The notes under the pieces: generated by a model
Database searches by the model: none
What the model saw: only the letters and a program-made list of their open reading frames with translations
What the model was told of the DNA's origin: nothing
Made by a program: the position numbers and the translations under genes
Source of the DNA: Myxococcales bacterium
GTDB lineage: Bacteria; Myxococcota_A; UBA9042
Direction of reading: 5' to 3'
DNA length: 39,394 bases
NCBI GenBank assembly: GCA_947491025.1
Contig: CANLIC010000038.1
Coordinates: 1-39,394, forward strand
Shown: positions 16,378-24,667 of the stretch, one piece after another
How the letters are laid out: the number at the start of each line of letters is the position of its first letter
Position numbering within the stretch: position 1 is the stretch's first letter

Positions 16378-18585
16378 ATGAGGATGGCGATGCAGACGTC
16401 TGCGTTCGGGTCGGTGAAGGCGCGCTGCCTAGGCTTCGGGCACGGCGGCCGGGTGCTTGCGCTGGCTATGGCGCTGGTCGGGGCCTGCTGGCTGCCGGGC
16501 GCCGCATTCGCGCAACCCCTGGTGCTCGCCGAGGGCGTGCTGATGTCGACCGGCGGTGTGCCGGCGGCAGACGGCGACTACAAGCTGACCTTCACGTTGT
16601 GGGACGCTTCCAAGGACGGCAAGGCCTTGTGGAGCGAGAACGTCGACGCCAAGATCGTTGGCGGCCGCTTTGCGGCCCAGCTCGGCGCGACCAAGGCCAT
16701 CAACCCGGCCAGCCTGACCGGTGGACTGCACCTCGGCGTCGCGGTGGGCCAGGATCCAGAGCTCCCGCGCCAGCCCCTGACGGCGGCGCCACTGGCGCTG
16801 CGGGCATCCCTGGCTGAGGGCTTGAGCTGCTCCGGCTGCGTCAGCTCGGCCGCGGCTGCCTTCAACTATGCGGGTTCGGCGACCAAGGGTGGCCCTGCGG
16901 CGGACCTCGCTTGCACCGGCTGCGTCTCCGTGTCGGAGCTTGTCTTCGACGCCGACGTCGACCTCGGCGGCAACAGCTTGAAGGCCAAGAACGGCACCTT
17001 CTCGGGCGATGTCGTCGCCAAGACCGTCACCGCGACGTCATTTGTCGGCGACGGCAGCAAGCTGACGGGTATCAAGACGGCCTCGGGCGCCTGCGCGGAC
17101 GGCCAGGCGGTGGTCGGCATCGCCGCCGACGGCAAACTTCAGTGCAAGGCCGTGGCCAGCGCGCTGCCCAAAGACGGCGTGTCGCAGGTCAGCAATGGCT
17201 TGCTCAGCAACCAGTTCACCGATCTCCAAGGCGCGCCGCAGGCCAACCTGCCGATCCCCGACAACACCGGCGCCAGCGCCACCTCGGTCATTGCGTTCCC
17301 GGACCTCGGTGAGGCGCAGGGGCTGACCGTCGCGGTCGAACTGACGAACACCGATCTGTCGACCGTCACCATCAAGCTGCTGCCACCGGACGACAAGAAG
17401 GTCGGCTTCGTGCTCTGCGATCCGTGCGGAGAGAAGGACCAGAAGTCGCTCAAGGCGTCCTGGAGCGACGCCAACGCGCCCAAGACCGGCGACCTCGCGA
17501 CTTTGCTCGGCAAGAATCCCAAGGGCGACTGGACGCTGGTGGTCACCGACAGCGCCTTCTGCGTCAAGCAGGCGCCTGGCAACGGGCCGCTGTGCGACCT
17601 CGACAAGAAGGAAGACGGCGTCATCGTCGACTGGTCGGTCCAGGCCAAGACCCTCTCGACCAAGAAGGTGGCCGCGACGTCGTCGCTGCAGCTGCTTCCG
17701 GTCGACACGGCCCCCTTCGCCTGCACCCCCAATCACATGGGCGCGCTGTACTTCAACAAGAAGGACAAGGCGTTGCGCTACTGCGACGGCGGGATTTGGC
17801 GCACGCTCGCCGACACCTGCGGCAATGGCGTCATCGAGGCCGGCGAGGACTGCGACGACGGCAACAACAGCGACGGCGACGGCTGCAGCTCGACATGCAA
17901 GACCGTCTGCGGCGACGGCGTCGTGGTCGGCAAGGAGGAGTGCGACGACAAGAACAACGTCGACACCGACGCGTGCAGCAACAAGTGCGTGGCCGGCTAC
18001 GCCACCATCCAGGGCAAGCCCGGCACCAGCTGCCTCGATATCCTGAACAAGTACGCGGCAGGCGGCGGCAAGGCGGCGGACGGCAGCTACTGGATCAAGG
18101 CGCCCAAGGGCCAGGTCCTGCAGGTCGCCTGCGACATGTCGACGGAGGGCGGCGGCTACACGTACTTGCCGATCGACAGCGGCAAGGACACCTACCGCAG
18201 CACGGACGACAACAGCTGCAAGGACTATGGCTTCGACATCGTCTACCCGCGCAGCAAGGCGCAATGGACCTGGATGCTCGCCAAGTATGGCGCCGGCTAC
18301 TTCTCCACCGTCCCGGGCGTCACCAAGCCGGGCAACGGCGGTAACTACACGGGCTGCGCGATGCGCCACCCCGGGCATTACGGCTCGGGTTGCAACGACT
18401 GGAAGGTGCCCGATGGCGGTCGCTGGTGGCTGCGCGACGGCAACTACAGCGAGCCCAACGGCGACTACGACGCCAACTGCTGGCTCTCGATGTACAAGCA
18501 CGACGTCAACGACATCCAGTTCAACGACGGCAGCTGCAGCTACCACACGACCAAGTACCTCTGCTCGACCAACGACAAGAACTAG
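16378..18585 (+). CDS. Secreted multidomain protein: P-domain, DUF4215 repeats, GON-like C-terminus
   Basis: The protein has 735 residues. A signal peptide ends at AFA (residue 45), so it is secreted rather than lipidated. An N-terminal beta-rich domain (about 48-140) carries paired CSGC/CTGC motifs (SCSGCV, ACTGCV). Residues about 290-425 match a proprotein-convertase P-domain (LPIPDN start, LLGKNPKGDWTLVVTD). Two DUF4215-type Cys repeats follow (about 478-537, CGNGVIEAGEDCDDGNN). The last ~185 residues are a GON/fibrinogen-like domain (GTSCLDIL, VACDMSTEGGGYTYL, NGGNYTGCAMR, PDGGRWWLRDG), known from metazoan ADAMTS proteins and from myxobacteria. No protease catalytic domain is present. It is probably an extracellular binding or matrix protein. 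ATG 16378 follows a G-rich ribosome site; ATG at 16384 is an alternative. Confidence 0.85.
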   Translation: MRMAMQTSAFGSVKARCLGFGHGGRVLALAMALVGACWLPGAAFAQPLVLAEGVLMSTGGVPAADGDYKLTFTLWDASKDGKALWSENVDAKIVGGRFAAQLGATKAINPASLTGGLHLGVAVGQDPELPRQPLTAAPLALRASLAEGLSCSGCVSSAAAAFNYAGSATKGGPAADLACTGCVSVSELVFDADVDLGGNSLKAKNGTFSGDVVAKTVTATSFVGDGSKLTGIKTASGACADGQAVVGIAADGKLQCKAVASALPKDGVSQVSNGLLSNQFTDLQGAPQANLPIPDNTGASATSVIAFPDLGEAQGLTVAVELTNTDLSTVTIKLLPPDDKKVGFVLCDPCGEKDQKSLKASWSDANAPKTGDLATLLGKNPKGDWTLVVTDSAFCVKQAPGNGPLCDLDKKEDGVIVDWSVQAKTLSTKKVAATSSLQLLPVDTAPFACTPNHMGALYFNKKDKALRYCDGGIWRTLADTCGNGVIEAGEDCDDGNNSDGDGCSSTCKTVCGDGVVVGKEECDDKNNVDTDACSNKCVAGYATIQGKPGTSCLDILNKYAAGGGKAADGSYWIKAPKGQVLQVACDMSTEGGGYTYLPIDSGKDTYRSTDDNSCKDYGFDIVYPRSKAQWTWMLAKYGAGYFSTVPGVTKPGNGGNYTGCAMRHPGHYGSGCNDWKVPDGGRWWLRDGNYSEPNGDYDANCWLSMYKHDVNDIQFNDGSCSYHTTKYLCSTNDKN

Positions 18586-18602
18586 CCGAGGCCGGGCGCA
18601 TC

Positions 18603-20528
18603 GTGGCCACGGCCGGCGGCAGCACGCCCGCGCGTCTCGGCGTGGCGGTGGCGCTCTTCGTCGGCGTTGGGCTGCCGGCTGCGCTCGTGGCCGGGATGCT
18701 GCCCGCTGCGGCGCTGCGCTCGGCGCTGCGCTGGTCGATGGCGGGCAGCGCCGTCGTCGGCTTGGCGTTGGCGCTCTGCGCCTGGGCTCTGGCGCTTGCA
18801 GCGACGCTTCGCCGGGGCGGTGTTCGCGTCGAGATGGGCGTGCCAGCCTTGCTGGTCGCGGCCTGGCTGCCCCTGCGCATGGTGCAGGTGCTGGTCGAGT
18901 CGGCGCCGCAGGTGCTTGTCACCATCGGCGGCGGTGACTTCGGCAACCACCTATGGATCGCCGCGCAGCTCGCCGACCGCATGCCCGGCGTCTACCTGGG
19001 TTGCACGGGCTGGCACATGACGCTGTGGGCGGTCTCGCATGCCCTCGGCATGCCGATGGCGGAAGCTGCGGCGTGGGCGGTGCACCTGCCGATTGGGGTG
19101 GCCCTGGCGCTGCTGGGGGTCGGGGTCGTCCAGGCCGCGAGCGCTGGCTGGCGGGGTCGCCCGGCGCTGGCGGCGGCGATTGTGGCGGCGCTTTCGCTCT
19201 GCCTTGCGGCCGAGCACTTTGGATTTGCCGTGCTGCATTACCTGGCCGCCGAGGGCTTCGTCGCCCAGCTCCACGCGCTGCTGCCTTGGGCCCTGCTGTG
19301 GCTCGGCTTGGCCTGTGCGCGCGAGGTGGGCGCGGCGCTTGTCGTGACGCTTCTCTGCGTCGTCGCGATGCGTTACAGCTACGCCATGGACATGCCGGCG
19401 CTGCTGGTCGGGGTGGCGCTGCTGGCGGCGGCGGCGACGCGACGCCCGCCGATTTGGCCGCACCGGCTCGGGGTAGCGCCGCAGTCCTGGCCCTTCGCTG
19501 CAAGGGCGCTGCTGGTCGGCCTCTGCGCCCTGGCGGTGCTGCAGGCCGCGCTTTTGATGGCGCAGCTCGGCCTGTCGTGGCACAAGCCAGGTTCGCTCCT
19601 CCACCCGACGACGCTGGGGCGCCTCTTGGCGCTCTGCCTGGGCGGAGCTGGGGCGTTCCTGCTTCTGCTGCTGCAGCCCCATGCGAGGCCTCTGGCGGCG
19701 TCGCTGTGGGCCCAGCTGGGGTTCGGCGCCCTGCTTGTCGCGTTGCACCTTCTGCATCCGGAGTGGCCGCGCGAGTATTACTTCTACAAACATGGCATGT
19801 GGTTGGAGATCATGGGGCTCTGCGCAATCGCTGCCGCCGCCGGCGCAGCAGCCGGCAAGACCCTGATGGTATTGGGCGACACAGCGGTCTGGGGCGAGGC
19901 GGGGTCGTCGGGCGTCGCGTCCGCTTCGGGCGTCGCAGCGCCAACGATGCGGGCGTCGGCTTCGGCCATCCTGTGGCGGCCGGCGGTGGCACTCGCGACG
20001 CTGGTGTTGGCTGTGGCCCTGGCCCTCTTCACCCCTTTGCGGGTCTCGCGTTCCAATCCGGTCCTTTCGATGGGGTATGAGGAGCGCATAGGGCTGCGGC
20101 CCTGGGCCCAAGTCTCGCCGCTGGTCGACGGGTCCCTGCTCGCGCTCGCCGATGCGGTACGTGCCGACGGCTATGCAGTACAGGGGGTGCTGCACCCGCA
20201 TTGGCCGGTCCATAGCTTCATGACGTCGGCGGTTCACGACTGGCGCCCGATCGAGCCGGCGCTGGAGGTGGGGCTGCACGATCGGCGGTGGATCCCCTTT
20301 CTGCACGGCGACCGGCCGCAACCTGGCGCTTGCCTGCTGGTCGCGGCTGGCACGCACCGGCTGGCGTCCTGGCGAAGGCACGCACAGGTCACCGGCGGCG
20401 TCGGGGGTGCGCGGGTGCTCGCCGACTTGGCGGGAGCGGCGCGCTGCGTGGATGGCCCTGCGATGGCGGCGGGGCTCCCGGCCGAGCGGGCCTGCGCCGT
20501 CTGCGGCCCGCGTCTGGTGGCGCCGTGA
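18603..20528 (+). CDS. Polytopic inner-membrane protein
   Basis: The protein has 641 residues. GTG 18603 follows the previous stop by 17 bases and leads into the first hydrophobic segment. About 11 to 12 transmembrane segments fill residues 10-510, after which about 130 soluble residues (LRPWAQVSPLVDGS onward) face one side. The layout resembles GT-C-type glycosyltransferases and related large integral membrane proteins with a C-terminal periplasmic domain. An early acidic loop (GGGDFGNHLW, about 103-112) lies between the first helices, as in that fold, but I cannot assign a family. Its stop overlaps the GTG of the VTT-like gene, so the two are very likely coexpressed. Function unknown. Confidence 0.75.
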   Translation: MATAGGSTPARLGVAVALFVGVGLPAALVAGMLPAAALRSALRWSMAGSAVVGLALALCAWALALAATLRRGGVRVEMGVPALLVAAWLPLRMVQVLVESAPQVLVTIGGGDFGNHLWIAAQLADRMPGVYLGCTGWHMTLWAVSHALGMPMAEAAAWAVHLPIGVALALLGVGVVQAASAGWRGRPALAAAIVAALSLCLAAEHFGFAVLHYLAAEGFVAQLHALLPWALLWLGLACAREVGAALVVTLLCVVAMRYSYAMDMPALLVGVALLAAAATRRPPIWPHRLGVAPQSWPFAARALLVGLCALAVLQAALLMAQLGLSWHKPGSLLHPTTLGRLLALCLGGAGAFLLLLLQPHARPLAASLWAQLGFGALLVALHLLHPEWPREYYFYKHGMWLEIMGLCAIAAAAGAAAGKTLMVLGDTAVWGEAGSSGVASASGVAAPTMRASASAILWRPAVALATLVLAVALALFTPLRVSRSNPVLSMGYEERIGLRPWAQVSPLVDGSLLALADAVRADGYAVQGVLHPHWPVHSFMTSAVHDWRPIEPALEVGLHDRRWIPFLHGDRPQPGACLLVAAGTHRLASWRRHAQVTGGVGGARVLADLAGAARCVDGPAMAAGLPAERACAVCGPRLVAP

Positions 20529-21133
20529 CGGCGACGCCTGCGCCAGGGGGAAACGGCGCACCGGCGGCCGACACCGACCTCGGTTCGCTGCTGTGGCGCG
20601 CGGTGATCGGCCTGCTGCTGGTCGCCGGCGTCGCCGTTGGCTTGGGGATCGCCTTCCGCGAGCCGGTCATTGCGGCGGCGCAGGTCTTCGTCGAGGCCAC
20701 GGGCGGATGGGCGGTGGCGGTGGCCTACTTCGTGCCGATTTTCCTCGTCGTGCCGGTGCCGCTCGAGGCGGTGACGACCTTCGCTCTGCTCGGCGGCGTG
20801 CCTTTTTGGGAGGCGGCAGCCTGGGGCTGTCTGGGCACCCTCACCTCGGGCCCCTTGGGGTTCGCGGCCGGTCGACGCCTGGCGCAAGCACCAAAGATCG
20901 CCGCGCTGCTAGCGAAACGGGGGGCTCGGGCCCACGCCGTGATCGCGCGTCACGGCTGGATCGCGTTGGCATTGGCGGCGATGATCCCCTCGCCGTACAC
21001 ATGGTTCGTGTGGGCGGCGGGTGCCCTCGGGATGCGATGGCGGACCTTTCTCTTGGTTTCGCTGTTGCGCGTGCCGCGGGTGGTGCTTTATCTGTGGTTT
21101 GCGGAGCTCGGGACCGCCGCGATCGCCGGCTAG
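20525..21133 (+). CDS. DedA/VTT-domain membrane protein
   Basis: The protein has 202 residues. The GTG start overlaps the preceding stop (GTGA), typical of translational coupling. It has four to five hydrophobic segments, a re-entrant-like stretch with the phrase FLVVPVPLEAVTTFALLGG and a Gly/Pro-rich loop (LTSGPLGFAAGRRL). A later MIPSPYTWFVWAAGALGM segment completes the pattern of SNARE-associated (VTT/DedA) proteins. DedA-type proteins flip undecaprenyl phosphate or phospholipids, and this one may work with the large membrane protein upstream. Assignment rests on layout and motif resemblance rather than a full signature, so the exact family is not certain. Confidence 0.7.
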   Translation: MTATPAPGGNGAPAADTDLGSLLWRAVIGLLLVAGVAVGLGIAFREPVIAAAQVFVEATGGWAVAVAYFVPIFLVVPVPLEAVTTFALLGGVPFWEAAAWGCLGTLTSGPLGFAAGRRLAQAPKIAALLAKRGARAHAVIARHGWIALALAAMIPSPYTWFVWAAGALGMRWRTFLLVSLLRVPRVVLYLWFAELGTAAIAG

Positions 21134-21160
21134 CCGGCGCCGGACCCGGTTGGGGGCGCG

Positions 21161-21445
21161 ATGACGGCCACTGCGACGATGGATGGCGCGACACCGCGGG
21201 TCTCGCTGACCGTGCGCTTCTTCGCGTCCGCGGCGCGCGCGGCCGGTTGCCAGCAGGAGGCCTTGACGCTCCCGACCGAGGCCTCCGTCGACTCGGTCTT
21301 TGCCGCGCTGGCCACGCTCCATCCGCCGCTGCAGGGCCTGCTGCCAGCCTGCCGCCTGGCCCACAACCTCGAGTTCGTCAAGGGCGCCTTGACGCTCGCC
21401 GCTGGCGATGAACTCGCGGTCATTCCACCGGTATCGGGAGGCTAG
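21161..21445 (+). CDS. moaD: Molybdopterin synthase small subunit MoaD
   Basis: The protein has 94 residues with a beta-grasp (ubiquitin-like) fold. It has the opening strand VSLTVRFFASAARAAG, the central VFAALATLHPPL helix and the obligatory C-terminal Gly-Gly (residues 93-94), which is adenylated and thiocarboxylated to donate sulphur. With MoaE it converts cyclic pyranopterin monophosphate to molybdopterin in the cytosol. moaE starts 2 bases after the stop. The N-terminal ~12 residues (MTATATMDGATP) are a short extension, so the internal ATG at residue 7 is an alternative start. Confidence 0.92.
   Translation: MTATATMDGATPRVSLTVRFFASAARAAGCQQEALTLPTEASVDSVFAALATLHPPLQGLLPACRLAHNLEFVKGALTLAAGDELAVIPPVSGG
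21436..21441 (+). promoter_or_regulatory. moaE ribosome-binding site embedded in the moaD Gly-Gly codons
   Basis: GGGAGG lies 5 bases before the moaE ATG (21447) and is formed by the end of the Ser codon and the two C-terminal Gly codons of moaD (tcg gga ggc). The catalytic Gly-Gly codons thus also serve as the Shine-Dalgarno sequence of the partner subunit. Confidence 0.75.
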
Positions 21446-21446
21446 A

Positions 21447-21917
21447 ATGCCCTTGCGCGCAGCTCGGACGGCGATGGTCGAGGGTGCCCTGCCGGCAGTG
21501 CAGATCGCCCCATCGCCGCTGGTCAACCCGTACGACGGCGCGGTAGCGAGCTTCCTCGGCGTCGTCCGAGACCACCATGGCGGCCTGGCGGTGGCGTCGC
21601 TGCGCTATGACCACTATGGACCGATGGCAGAGCTCCAGCTCCAACGGATCGCGGCCGAGGTGGCAGCGCGGCTGGATGCCGGGGAGCTGTCGGCGCCGGC
21701 CCAGCCCGAGGGTCACCCGCTCCACCTACAGATCTTGCATTCCTACGGCGAGTTGGTCCCCGGCGATGTCTCGCTGGTGGTCCACGCCGCCAGCCCGCAC
21801 CGGGTCGCGGCGTTCGCCGCCTGCCGCGAGGTCGTCGAGGCGATCAAACGCGACCTGCCGGTTTGGAAGCTCGAGCGCTATGCCGATGGCGGCGAGCGCT
21901 ACTTGCCCGGCTCTTAA
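21447..21917 (+). CDS. moaE: Molybdopterin synthase catalytic subunit MoaE
   Basis: The protein has 156 residues. It has the MoaE opening DGAVASFLGVVRDHHGG, then SLRYDHY, the HSYGELVPGDVSLVV strand, HRVAAFAACREVVEAIK and the closing VWKLE. Lys134 and Lys141 are seven apart, matching the catalytic pair of E. coli MoaE (Lys119/Lys126). It forms a heterotetramer with MoaD and inserts both dithiolene sulphurs. ATG 21447 is chosen for the strong GGGAGG upstream. No other molybdenum cofactor gene lies in the window, so the rest of the pathway must be elsewhere. It converges on the redoxin gene, leaving only 51 bases between them. Confidence 0.95.
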   Translation: MPLRAARTAMVEGALPAVQIAPSPLVNPYDGAVASFLGVVRDHHGGLAVASLRYDHYGPMAELQLQRIAAEVAARLDAGELSAPAQPEGHPLHLQILHSYGELVPGDVSLVVHAASPHRVAAFAACREVVEAIKRDLPVWKLERYADGGERYLPGS

Positions 21918-21968
21918 GGACGCTGCAGGCAGGCGAATGGGCGACCGCCAGGCGGCCAAGCCGGTGTG

Positions 21969-22766
21969 CTACAAGGCGTACTTGACGCTGCACCCCCACG
22001 CCTTGGTCGTCGGCGCCGACACGGGCTGCCCAGCGCTCAGAGCGGCCAACGCCTCGTCAACGTAGTGGCGGGGCGGCCCTTCGTCGGTCTGCTCGCCGTA
22101 GGGCAGGTTGTCGAGGGCCCCGGCGTAGACCAGGACACCGGTAGAGTCGATGATGAAGAGATGCGGCGTGTTGGTGGCTCCATAGGCCTTGCCGACCGCG
22201 CCGCCTTCGTCGAGCAGCACCGGGTGGCCGAGCTTGTACTCGGCGATGGACTCCTGGTTGCGCGCCTGGCCGTGGCCTTGCATCCCGGGCGCGCCGGAGT
22301 TGATCGCCAGCCACACGACGCCCTCCGCCGTGGCTCGGGCGGCGCGGTCGACCAGTCCGCCTTCGGTGTGGGCGTGCTTCACGAAGGGACAGTCCGGGTT
22401 GTACCACTCGAGGACCACCACCTTGCCCTTGGCCTCCGAGAGGCGCGTCAGCCGGCCCGCGGTGTCGGGCAGGGCGAACTCGGGGGCCGGCGCTCCGACC
22501 TTGGCCACAGCGTCGGGGGCAATGGCGGGGGTCGCGGGCGACGGCAAGGCGACGAGGACGCTCGGCGCCGGCGCGGCGGGCGGGGCGGGCGCGGCGGCGA
22601 CCGGCTCTTCGGGGGCCACCTGAGGCGGCGTGTCGGGCGCGGCAGGGGGCGGCGCCGACGGCTGCTGTCGGCCGCAGCCAGCCGCGGTGAGGGCGCAGAT
22701 GAGGAGGACGCTCGCCCAGGTCGGCGCAACGTTCACCGAGGCGTACGGTCGCTGGCAGCTGAGCAT
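21969..22766 (-). CDS. Redoxin-domain (AhpC/TSA-like) lipoprotein with single active-site Cys
   Basis: The protein has 265 residues. AGGAGG (22772-22777) lies 5 bases before ATG 22766. The signal peptide ends in lipobox TAAGC (Cys about residue 31), followed by a Pro/Ala-rich spacer to about residue 85. A thioredoxin-fold domain then runs to the end, with the active-site phrase YNPDCPFVKHAH. Cys126 has no partner in a CXXC, so it resembles the peroxiredoxin-like NPDCPFV family rather than a thiol-disulphide oxidoreductase. The cis-Pro loop NTPHLFIID is present. It is probably a periplasmic thiol peroxidase or reductase-like protein. Another Cys lies near the C-terminus (WGCSVKYAL) and could act as the resolving Cys. 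This family member is commonly exported. Confidence 0.85.
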   Translation of the reverse strand: MLSCQRPYASVNVAPTWASVLLICALTAAGCGRQQPSAPPPAAPDTPPQVAPEEPVAAAPAPPAAPAPSVLVALPSPATPAIAPDAVAKVGAPAPEFALPDTAGRLTRLSEAKGKVVVLEWYNPDCPFVKHAHTEGGLVDRAARATAEGVVWLAINSGAPGMQGHGQARNQESIAEYKLGHPVLLDEGGAVGKAYGATNTPHLFIIDSTGVLVYAGALDNLPYGEQTDEGPPRHYVDEALAALSAGQPVSAPTTKAWGCSVKYAL

Positions 22767-23018
22767 GGTGGCCTCCTTTTGGCGCCGCGGCGAGCCACGG
22801 CGCAGGGCGCGCCGGCGGGGGACCTCGCACTGGCCGGTGAGTCTGCCGGAGAAATCGCGACGAGGCCATGGCGCAAGGGCGCCCGTTGCCCATCGCAACG
22901 GGCGCAACGGGCGGGGCGCTCGGCGAGGCCACGCCTTCGCTTGGCGCGCGACGTTTATCGTGAACGCTCGGTGCTCGCGGTCCGTGCGGCCTTGCGGGCC
23001 TTGGGCGACGCTCGGGGG
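22767..23018. other. Intergenic region with strong hairpin
   Basis: These 252 bases lie between the ferritin-like gene's stop and the redoxin start, both on the minus strand. Apart from the hairpin at 22879-22905 and the redoxin ribosome site, I see no gene or clear promoter boxes. Confidence 0.4.
22879..22905. terminator. 10-bp perfect hairpin, possible terminator of ferritin-like gene
   Basis: gcgcccgttg / caacgggcgc forms a perfect 10-bp stem with a 7-base loop, 114 bases downstream of the ferritin-like gene's stop on the minus strand. A partial third copy of the arm (caacgggcgg) follows. There is no T-tract, so it may terminate weakly, be a transcript-end structure or be a protein-binding palindrome. 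Confidence 0.4.
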
Positions 23019-24494
23019 CTAGGCCCGCGCGACCGAGCGCATGCGCTCGACGTCGAAGACGACGTCCTGGCCGCACAGGGCGACGGCGCACGGCTGCAGG
23101 ACCTCGCGCGCCATGGCCCGCACGATGGTCCGGAAGCGCAGCGACGGCAGCCGGCCCCAGGCCTGCCATGTCGCGAGATCGACGGCGGGCTGTGGCGGCG
23201 GCTCGGGCAGGCGCTGCATCGCCCGCTCAAACGCGTCGGCGATGGCAGGGCGCAAGGTGGCGTCGGTGCGGAGCGCCCAGCGGACAAAGCGCCACGCCAA
23301 TTCCGCGTGGCGCGCCTCGTCCTCGGCGATTTGCCGCAGCGCTGTTTGTACGGCCGGCACCGTCGCCGTGCGCGCAGCCTCGGCGCACAGAGCCGCCGCC
23401 AAGGTCTCGCCGACACAGCCCTCTTCGACGGCTGCCAGGGCCGCCGCACGCAGGTCGGGCGCGAGCTGCACCGTGTCGGGCAGCGGCAATGCGGCGGGGC
23501 CAATGGCCGTCCCGGCCGCGAGGCTGGCGAGGGCGAAGCAGCGCTCGGCGTGATCGACCTCGTCCAACGCGGCGCGCGCGGCGTCGGCGACGAGGTCGAC
23601 GGGCGCCCCGAGGCGCAGCAGCTCGAGACCGAAGCGCTGAAAGCTGGCGATGCTTGCGTGCTCGAGCGCAGCGTCACCGGCCCACGCCTGCGCGATGGCC
23701 GCTCGGACTTCGACGGGAAGCGCGTCAGCGCAAGCGGCGTCGCCCTCGAAGAACCCGAGGCCGGCCCAGCCGGCGTCGGCCTGCAGCTCCGCCATCACGG
23801 CGACACCGCCAGCGCGCAGCGGCCGACCGCAGCAGCCGCCGGTGCAGAAGACGTAGCAGCAGGTGTCGCCGACCATGATCGGGCCGTCGTGCGCTGGGTT
23901 GCAGCAGCCGTCGAAGACCCGCTCCTTGACCGGGCAGCCCTCGGGCGGCACCGGGTAGTCGAGCTTGGGCGGCCCGGCGTCGCTGGCACCGGCGTCGGTC
24001 TGCTCGCCGCCGCCCCACTTGTTGTCGACCGCGTAGGCGAGCTGCGCGGCGTTCATGCACTCCTGCTGCGGCTTGCCGAAGGTGCACACGTCCATGTTGA
24101 GGCCGCCGTCGCTGACGCCGTCGGATCCACCGGCGTCGCCGCTGCCATCGCCGCTGCTGACGCCGTCGCCGCCGATGTCCGCGGCCGCGTCGATGATGTC
24201 AGCGTCGCCGACCCCTCCGTCACCTGCGCCGTCGCTGACGCCGGTGTCGCCGCTGCCGGAGTCGGCGGCCGCGTCAGGGCTGCCGCCGATGTCGGTGCTG
24301 TCCGCGGTGTCGGCGACCGTGTCGGCGCTGCCGGTGTCCTCGGTGGCGTCGCTGATGGTCTCGGTGGCGGTGGCGCTGTCCTGGCCGCTGCCGGTCGAGC
24401 TGCCCGCCGCTGGCGAGGCGCAAGCGACGGTGCCGGCACCGAACAGACCCATGGCGACCAGGAGACGTTGCCTCAGTGCTGTGAAATCGCGCAT
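23019..24494 (-). CDS. Ferritin-like-domain lipoprotein with Asp-rich spacer
   Basis: The protein has 491 residues. GGGAGG lies 7 bases before ATG 24494, which beats the in-frame start at 24518. The signal peptide ends in a weak lipobox (TVAC). An Asp/Ser/Gly spacer (about 30-130) and a small Cys-rich region (about 135-230, with CCNPAHDG, TCCYVFC and GGCCG) precede the ferritin-like four-helix domain (about 265-490). Iron-type ligands are visible: LEHASIASF (Glu278, His279), DEVDHAE (near 312) and EDEARHAELAW (near 390). This matches a ferritin-like family widespread in Myxococcota. An exported di-iron protein would be unusual for iron storage, so an oxidase/peroxidase or metal-scavenging role is more likely. 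Confidence 0.87.
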   Translation of the reverse strand: MRDFTALRQRLLVAMGLFGAGTVACASPAAGSSTGSGQDSATATETISDATEDTGSADTVADTADSTDIGGSPDAAADSGSGDTGVSDGAGDGGVGDADIIDAAADIGGDGVSSGDGSGDAGGSDGVSDGGLNMDVCTFGKPQQECMNAAQLAYAVDNKWGGGEQTDAGASDAGPPKLDYPVPPEGCPVKERVFDGCCNPAHDGPIMVGDTCCYVFCTGGCCGRPLRAGGVAVMAELQADAGWAGLGFFEGDAACADALPVEVRAAIAQAWAGDAALEHASIASFQRFGLELLRLGAPVDLVADAARAALDEVDHAERCFALASLAAGTAIGPAALPLPDTVQLAPDLRAAALAAVEEGCVGETLAAALCAEAARTATVPAVQTALRQIAEDEARHAELAWRFVRWALRTDATLRPAIADAFERAMQRLPEPPPQPAVDLATWQAWGRLPSLRFRTIVRAMAREVLQPCAVALCGQDVVFDVERMRSVARA

Positions 24495-24667
24495 GATCCT
24501 ACCTCCCGTCCCTGCCACCGCGCGGACCTTGGCAGATTTCGCCGCAGTGCGTCAATGGCTGCGTCAAGTGCGGCGCGTCAAGGGCTGTGCGGGCAGTCGC
24601 GGTGCGCTTGTCGCGGGGTGGCGGGCGTCTCGGCCGCGGGGGCCATGGGACGCCGGCGCCTCCCAAC
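24495..24667. other. Short intergenic region
   Basis: This 173-base stretch separates the DUF4139 lipoprotein stop from the ferritin-like gene start on the same strand. Only the ribosome site GGGAGG (24502-24507) was recognised. Confidence 0.4.

Noticed and set aside
18951..20561. Minus-strand 536-residue Arg-rich frame
   Set aside because: It is the shadow of the polytopic membrane protein on the plus strand.
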